A stretch of 64,000 bases of DNA from Clostridia bacterium. GTDB lineage: Bacteria > Bacillota > Peptococcia > DRI-13 > SM3-B62. Below are positions 59,680 to 64,000 of this stretch, one piece after another. The stretch is from positions 103,729 to 167,728 of the forward strand of contig JAHDSQ010000003.1 in the NCBI GenBank assembly GCA_018432615.1, in the 5' to 3' direction. Position 1 is the stretch's first letter. Each line of letters begins with the position of its first letter. The translations under genes and the position numbers were made by a program. The notes below the pieces were generated by a model. It did no database searches and was not told the origin of the DNA. It was given only the letters and a program-made list of their open reading frames with translations.

Positions 59680-59952
59680 TCAAGGGAAGCGAGTCAAGGT
59701 GTCGTCTAGGTAATAAATAAAGGCTATATTCAAGATAAAAAGCAGCGGTACGCCGATATAAAAAAGCGGCTTTCTTATTTTATGGCGGAAAACAAGCATT
59801 CCGGTCAAGATTCCCCCGGCTCCGAAGGAGAAAGCCAATAAGAAGAGAAAGGATTCAGGGATTCTCCACCATCCATAGCAAGCTTTCATTTTGTCGAGAC
59901 CCATCATTAAGAGGGCAAAGATATTGATAATCAGTAGAAGCTTTATTATCAT
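59680..59952 (-). CDS. DUF1294 membrane protein
   Basis: 90 residues, three to four helices, with the family pattern MGLDKMKA, WRIPESFLFLLAFSFGAGG and FRHKIRKPLF. Function is unknown. Its ATG overlaps the stop of the upstream iron-sulfur protein gene (ATGA), so the two are coupled. Confidence 0.87.
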   Translation of the reverse strand: MIIKLLLIINIFALLMMGLDKMKACYGWWRIPESFLFLLAFSFGAGGILTGMLVFRHKIRKPLFYIGVPLLFILNIAFIYYLDDTLTRFP

Positions 59953-60602
59953 TCGTTTACTATTCTCCCGTTAGCAGATATTGTTATGATATCCCAAGGA
60001 ATTATTTTTTTACTGTTGCTTAAGGCTTTTTTTACGGCGTGAACAAGGCCGTTGCAGCAGGGTACTTCCATTTTCAAAACAGTGATTTTCTTTATTTCGT
60101 TCTGTTTAAGTATTTCTGTCAGTTTTTCCGAATAATCAACAGCATCCAGTTTAGGGCAACCAATCAAAGTGATTCTGTTGCGCATGAATCTTTGATGAAT
60201 ATTCGGATAGGCGAAAGCACTGCAGTCGGCTGCTATTAGGAGACGAGCATTATTAAAATATGGTGCGTTCACCGGTACAAGCTTGAGCTGACAAGGCCAC
60301 TGGGCAAGCTGTGATTGCAAACCTTCTGAAGGACAGTCTACGGATTCTTCGGTGTTTGTTGTGTTTTTGGCGAGACGTCTCTTGACGGCTTCTTCGTCAT
60401 AAGGTGTCGTTTCTCTTTCTTCCAGGGTTATGGCTCCCATCGGGCACTCTGGCAAACAATCACCCAGGCCATCGCAGTAGCTTTCAGAAACGAGACGAGC
60501 TTTCCCATCAATTATTTGCAGGGCGCCCTCATGACAAGCCGTAACACATAATCCACACCCGTTACATTTTTCTTCATCTATATTTATTATTCTTCTTTTC
60601 AT
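59949..60602 (-). CDS. 4Fe-4S protein, FrdX-like
   Basis: 217 residues. Two ferredoxin motifs occupy the first 60 residues: CNGCGLCVTAC and, degenerate, CDGLGDCLPECPMG with Gly where the second Cys-x-x-Cys partner would be. The rest (about 85-217) has RLLIAADCSAFAYPNIH, IGCPKLDAVDY and VPCCNGLVHAV, with further conserved Cys. This layout matches the ferredoxin-like gene often found with hybrid cluster protein hcp in anaerobes. GGAG precedes the ATG. A palindromic operator lies upstream. Confidence 0.85.
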   Translation of the reverse strand: MKRRIINIDEEKCNGCGLCVTACHEGALQIIDGKARLVSESYCDGLGDCLPECPMGAITLEERETTPYDEEAVKRRLAKNTTNTEESVDCPSEGLQSQLAQWPCQLKLVPVNAPYFNNARLLIAADCSAFAYPNIHQRFMRNRITLIGCPKLDAVDYSEKLTEILKQNEIKKITVLKMEVPCCNGLVHAVKKALSNSKKIIPWDIITISANGRIVNE

Positions 60603-60639
60603 TGGTTAACTCCTTTACTAAGGATTTTTTGGTGCTTTT

Positions 60640-60682
60640 AGTATATGATATACACAGGCATAAATCTGTAACATGAGTTACA
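60640..60682 (-). promoter_or_regulatory. FNR/CRP-type operator and -10 for the FrdX-like gene
   Basis: TGTAAC-N4-GTTACA (60667-60682) is a perfect palindrome. On the minus strand a -10 TATACT lies at 60645-60640, giving a start near 60633, so the palindrome centre is at -41.5, the class II activator position of the CRP/FNR family. The half-site resembles that reported for HcpR in Clostridia. Confidence 0.6.
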
Positions 60683-60805
60683 AAAAAACATATGTAAATG
60701 TTGCAAGGTGATGTGTGCTATTATAGTGTCGGGGCAGATAGAATAACATCTAAATAATGGCTGATTATGTTAACGGTAGTTGTAAGAAAGGTGGTTATTG
60801 CCGAA

Positions 60806-61654
60806 ATGAAATGCCTTTGCGGCTGGATGTTGGCTGTTGTTTTGATCCTCAGCGGTTGCTCGGTTCAAATGCCTGAAACGGATCCGAGTGTTACGGAGGA
60901 TGCACTGAAAGTGAATCAGGGGGCAAACGCATTGGATGAAAGGTTTTCTGTACCTGAGGGGTACGAAAGAGTTGCTACTGCAGACCATTCTTTTGAAAAA
61001 TACTTACAGACCTTGCCTTTGAAGCCGTATGGAGAAAAAGTAAAGTATTATGACGGGAGAATTAAAAGACGGGAAGTATATGAAGCGGTGATAGACTTAG
61101 ACGTCGGCGAACGTGATTTGCAGCAATGCGCCGATGCCGTTATCAGATTGCGGGCTGAGTACCTGTTTGAGGAGAAGAGGTATGATGACATTCACTTCAA
61201 CTTTACCAATGGGTTCAACGCCGAATACTCTAAATGGAGGGCAGGGTACAGGATAAAGGTTGAAGGAAATTCAGTCAATTGGGTAAGAAGCGCTGGGCTT
61301 TCAACTGGATATAAGGATTTCAGGAAATATTTAGATATGGTATTTGCCTACGCCGGGAGTCTTTCTTTGAGTAAAGAGTTGAGATTTGTGGACTTAGCAG
61401 ATATGCAAATCGGCGATGTTTTCATGCAAGGGGGAAGTCCGGGGCATTGTGTTATCGTGGTGGACATGGCTGAGAATACAGAGACCGGAGAAAAAGTATT
61501 CATGCTGGCTCAAAGCTATATGCCGGCACAGGACATCCATATCTTAAAAAATCCTGACAATCAGGCTATAAGTCCTTGGTATTCCTTGGATTTCGGGGAT
61601 GCGCTGAATACGCCCGAATGGAATTTTCAGGCAGGGGATTTAAAGAGGTTTTAG
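60806..61654 (+). CDS. DUF4846 lipoprotein
   Basis: 282 residues from ATG 60806 with AAAGGTGG upstream. Signal peptide with lipobox ILSGC (Cys about 19). The body matches the DUF4846 pattern: FEKYLQTLPLKPYG near 60-73, VIDLDVGERDLQQCADAVIRLRAEYL region, DIHFNFTNGF, and MQIGDVFMQGGSPGHCVIVVDMA. Function is unknown. It diverges from the FrdX-like gene. Confidence 0.86.
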   Translation: MKCLCGWMLAVVLILSGCSVQMPETDPSVTEDALKVNQGANALDERFSVPEGYERVATADHSFEKYLQTLPLKPYGEKVKYYDGRIKRREVYEAVIDLDVGERDLQQCADAVIRLRAEYLFEEKRYDDIHFNFTNGFNAEYSKWRAGYRIKVEGNSVNWVRSAGLSTGYKDFRKYLDMVFAYAGSLSLSKELRFVDLADMQIGDVFMQGGSPGHCVIVVDMAENTETGEKVFMLAQSYMPAQDIHILKNPDNQAISPWYSLDFGDALNTPEWNFQAGDLKRF

Positions 61655-61723
61655 TATTTAGAATGCTTATAACGTGAATAACAATAAGGCAAAGCGATAG
61701 GTCAGAGTAGGCATCTTGCTTAG

Positions 61724-62116
61724 TATTCAAGGGATGGGACGTTAGCCGGTGGTATTGTTGGGGCACTTGGCGATATTCTGGGTTATTTCATGAGCCCTAT
61801 CGGGGGATATATGCCCTGCTTTACTTGCACCTCAGCTTTAACAGGGGTTATACCTGCTCTTGTTTTGGGCAGAAAAAGAATCCAAGGTTTTTCCACCGGG
61901 CATCTCTTGTTGGCTGTTACAATTGGTCAGGTGATTTCATCCGTGTTGCTTGTTCCTTTTTTCTTGAATACTATTTTTAACATGCCCCTATATTTGACAA
62001 TCCCTGGCAGGATAATCGGACAGACTGTCCTTATACCAGTGCTTACCATGTTGATTGACAGGTTGACACGAAAAGTACAAGGTAAATTGCTAAATCATGA
62101 TCTATCTGTGAATTAA
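61724..62116 (+). pseudogene. Truncated ECF transporter S component, folate (FolT) type
   Basis: The frame is open from 61724 to 62116 with an internal ATG at 61790. GTLAGGIVGALGDILGYFMSP followed by GGYMPCFTCTSALTGVIPAL matches the middle of FolT-like membrane proteins, and three further helices follow to the normal end. Upstream the frame meets a TAG at 61721-61723 and no matching N-terminal helices are seen, so roughly the first third is lost. It could be translated from 61790 but would be an incomplete transporter. Confidence 0.7.
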
Positions 62117-62161
62117 AAGAAATATAATCACCAAATCTTATAGGTGGAGCTAACCATATTA

Positions 62162-62170
62162 TGGTATAAT
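62162..62170 (+). promoter_or_regulatory. Extended -10 promoter for the methyltransferase pair
   Basis: TGG-TATAAT (62162-62170), 45 bases before the ATG. No good -35. Confidence 0.5.
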
Positions 62171-62214
62171 CTTGAAAAGAACTGAATTGACATAAAAAGC
62201 AGGTGGATTTGTTA

Positions 62215-63060
62215 ATGTCAGAAAAATATGCGGTCGAACTGGGTGATGTGCAAGAAACCCTCCTTCTTCCCTTGTGGGGACGTGCTATTGAGAGTCAAAA
62301 AGAAAAGCCGCTACTTATCGATCAGGCTGCAAAAGAAATCATAGACAGGATTGATTATGATTTCTCCGCAAACATGGAAAACCTCAGTGAACTCAGCCAA
62401 TTGGGCTGGGTTATACGTAGCTTATTGATTGATAAAATAGTAAAGAGGCACATAGCAAAGTATCCTCAAGCCACGATTGTCAACATTGGCTGTGGTTTTG
62501 ATACAACCTTCGAAAGGGTGGATAACGGAACCATTGATTGGTATGACCTGGATTTGCCGGATGTTATAGAGTTTCGAAAAAAATTCATTCAGGAAAATGA
62601 CAGGAGAAGGTTTATAGCTTCTTCTTTTCTTGATTACGAGTGGTTCAACCAACTAAAAAAGACGGAGAACATTTTGTTCATCGCGGCCGGCTTGCTCTAT
62701 TATTTCACAGAATACGAAGTCAAAGGCTTTATTAATAAATTAGCCGACTCATATCCGGGGGGTGAGATAGTATTTGATGCAACCTCGCCGCTTGGTATCA
62801 AAATGGCCAATAAAATGGTCCTGAAAAAAAGCGGGATGGATGAAAAGCTGTTTCTGAAATGGGGACTTAAAAGTGCTAAGGAAATCCTGCAATGGGACAG
62901 CAGGGTAGAATTGATGGGGGAGTTTCCGCTGTTTAAAGATGCGAGAAAACATTTGAGCGCCAAAAGCAAAATCGGAACTTTCATGTCGGATGTTTTTAAG
63001 GCTCAGTATCTGGTTCATTTGAGAATGGGAAAACGCCAGAATTATCCGGGTGAGGAGTGA
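62215..63060 (+). CDS. LCMT-family class I methyltransferase, copy 1
   Basis: 281 residues of the leucine carboxyl methyltransferase/TcmP-like family (O-methyltransferases). ETLLLPLWGRAIESQ at the start, IDYDF (about 45), VNIGCGFDTTFERV (SAM motif, about 85-98), WYDLDLPDVIEFRK (acidic loop), FIAAGLLYYF and FDATSPLGIKMAN are typical. GCAGGTGG precedes the ATG. The acceptor is unknown. A related gene follows four bases later. Confidence 0.87.
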   Translation: MSEKYAVELGDVQETLLLPLWGRAIESQKEKPLLIDQAAKEIIDRIDYDFSANMENLSELSQLGWVIRSLLIDKIVKRHIAKYPQATIVNIGCGFDTTFERVDNGTIDWYDLDLPDVIEFRKKFIQENDRRRFIASSFLDYEWFNQLKKTENILFIAAGLLYYFTEYEVKGFINKLADSYPGGEIVFDATSPLGIKMANKMVLKKSGMDEKLFLKWGLKSAKEILQWDSRVELMGEFPLFKDARKHLSAKSKIGTFMSDVFKAQYLVHLRMGKRQNYPGEE

Positions 63061-63064
63061 AACG

Positions 63065-63868
63065 ATGGATAAGGTTGTTTTGACCGAAGAGAAAGAAACA
63101 TTATTGATTCCGCTATATGGCAAAGCAAAGGAAAGCGAAAAGCAAGTACCGTTGCTCGTTGATAAGAAGGCTGTTGAGGTTGTTGAACAAATTGATTACA
63201 ACTTCAAATCGTTAAAAATCCCGGAAAAAACAAATATCATGATGTGTATAAGGGCTAAAATGATCGATGATTTCGTCAGGGACTATCTGGCAGATGACAG
63301 CGTTGAAAGTGTTGCGTTGCATTTAGGGTGCGGACTTGACAGCAGGTATGACAGGATTGAAAACAGCGGTGTTGACTGGTATGATGTTGATTTTCCGGAG
63401 GTTATTGCTATTCGCAGAAACTTTTATCAGGAAACTGATAAATATCATTTAATCGGTTCTTCCGTGACGGAATCTGAATGGATAGAGAGAATACCGAAGG
63501 GCAAGAAAAAGTACATTGTTATTGCTGAAGGGTTGTTCATGTACTTGAAGGAAAACGAGATAAAAGAGCTAATGAGACGTATCCGGGAGAGGACCGGTGG
63601 TTACACTTTGATTTTTGATGCTTTCAGCACTTTTGCGGCAAAAAAGACAAAAGACCACCCGTCATTAAAGAAAACCGGGGCAAGGATACATTGGGGTATT
63701 GATAATCCGCAAGAAATCACGAGCTGGGGTTTAGGAATAAAATTCTTGGAGGAAAAGTACTTTACGGAAAGTGAAGATATTAAGAAGGTCGTAGGCTTTG
63801 GTACAAGGTTTATGTTTAAGATAGCAAATATATTCACAATTGCTAAAAAAGCCCATAGGCAGAGCTGA
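63065..63868 (+). CDS. LCMT-family class I methyltransferase, copy 2
   Basis: 267 residues, clearly paralogous to the preceding gene with the same segment order: ETLLIPLYGKAKESE, IDYNF, LHLGCGLDSRYDRI (SAM motif, about 80-93), WYDVDFPEVIAIRR, VIAEGLFMYL (closer to the canonical family motif than copy 1's AAGLLYYF) and LIFDAFSTFAAKK. GAGGAGTG precedes the ATG. The pair probably arose by tandem duplication and has diverged strongly. Confidence 0.87.
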   Translation: MDKVVLTEEKETLLIPLYGKAKESEKQVPLLVDKKAVEVVEQIDYNFKSLKIPEKTNIMMCIRAKMIDDFVRDYLADDSVESVALHLGCGLDSRYDRIENSGVDWYDVDFPEVIAIRRNFYQETDKYHLIGSSVTESEWIERIPKGKKKYIVIAEGLFMYLKENEIKELMRRIRERTGGYTLIFDAFSTFAAKKTKDHPSLKKTGARIHWGIDNPQEITSWGLGIKFLEEKYFTESEDIKKVVGFGTRFMFKIANIFTIAKKAHRQS

Positions 63869-63942
63869 CGCATGAGATTTTTGATAGCTGAATATCAATG
63901 CAAGAACAAGATAAGAAAAAATAATTTTTCGCAAAGTAGCAC

Positions 63943-63971
63943 TGGACAAAACAAAAAGGAAATGAGATAAT
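63943..63971 (+). promoter_or_regulatory. Promoter for a gene beyond the window
   Basis: TGGACA (63943-63948), 17-bp spacer, GATAAT (63966-63971); an AAAAAGGAGCC ribosome site ends the window, so a start codon should follow just outside. Confidence 0.6.
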
Positions 63972-64000
63972 AGTGTGGGAAGAATTAAAAAGGAGCCACA

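Overview
The window looks like chromosome from an anaerobic, spore-forming, low-to-mid GC Firmicute of the clostridial/Peptococcaceae-like kind. The clues are AddAB rather than RecBCD, a type A RNase P RNA, tRNAs with encoded CCA, frequent TTG/GTG starts behind strong AGGAGG sites, an oxygen-sensitive four-subunit 2-oxoacid:ferredoxin oxidoreductase, a 4-hydroxybutyryl-CoA dehydratase homologue, FeoAB iron uptake, and a tiny YjcZ-like sporulation peptide. I cannot name the species from sequence alone. I see no phage, insertion sequence or CRISPR array.

Layout. 1-6 kb: end of a zinc-ribbon gene, a class III aminotransferase, a MOSC protein, rnpB on the minus strand, a methyltransferase, an orphan acetolactate synthase regulatory subunit and a CstA carrier. 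6-13 kb: addB-addA. 13-18 kb: HAD phosphatase, YchF, a Nudix-like protein, and speE-speB for polyamines. 17.9-18.5 kb: four tRNA genes (Phe, Gly, Cys, Leu) in two promoter units. 18.6-25 kb: citrate synthase, a UV-damage glycosylase, L-lactate dehydrogenase, RecD2 and methylmalonyl-CoA epimerase. 25-27.5 kb: a molybdopterin-binding protein and a DUF364 protein, followed by the wreck of an ABC transporter operon.

28-36.5 kb is the metabolic centrepiece. An IclR regulator diverges from porG-porB-porD-porA, a 4-hydroxybutyryl-CoA dehydratase-like gene with all its iron-sulfur ligands, a small Cys-rich protein of unknown function, thiolase, 3-hydroxybutyryl-CoA dehydrogenase and crotonase. Together these could take 4-hydroxybutyryl-CoA to two acetyl-CoA and interconvert acetyl-CoA with pyruvate. 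Carbon flow direction and the CoA-activating step are not visible here. Next come molybdenum-hydroxylase accessory genes (C_GCAxxG_C_C, YqeC, MocA-like) without any hydroxylase, split chromate transporter halves, a polysaccharide deacetylase and threonine synthase.

42.8-46.7 kb holds a MacB-type ABC module with an unusual secreted, CARDB-like third component. 46.8-50 kb: a diguanylate cyclase, small membrane proteins, and a solitary ParM-like actin behind a structured leader. 50-57.4 kb is an iron block: a DtxR-FeoA regulator, two more FeoA proteins, FeoB and a ferric-type ABC importer, with near-identical DtxR-type boxes ahead of two of the units. 57.4-64 kb: a Tat-exported M28 peptidase, a YibE/F membrane protein, a ferredoxin gene with an FNR/CRP-type palindrome placed 41.5 bp from its inferred start of transcription, a DUF4846 lipoprotein, a truncated FolT remnant and two tandem LCMT-type methyltransferases.

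Non-coding features of note are a small family of nested-hairpin repeats (4.1, 39.8 and probably 42.7 kb), a long inverted repeat between divergent genes at 20.4 kb, and several short genes below the usual length cut-off.
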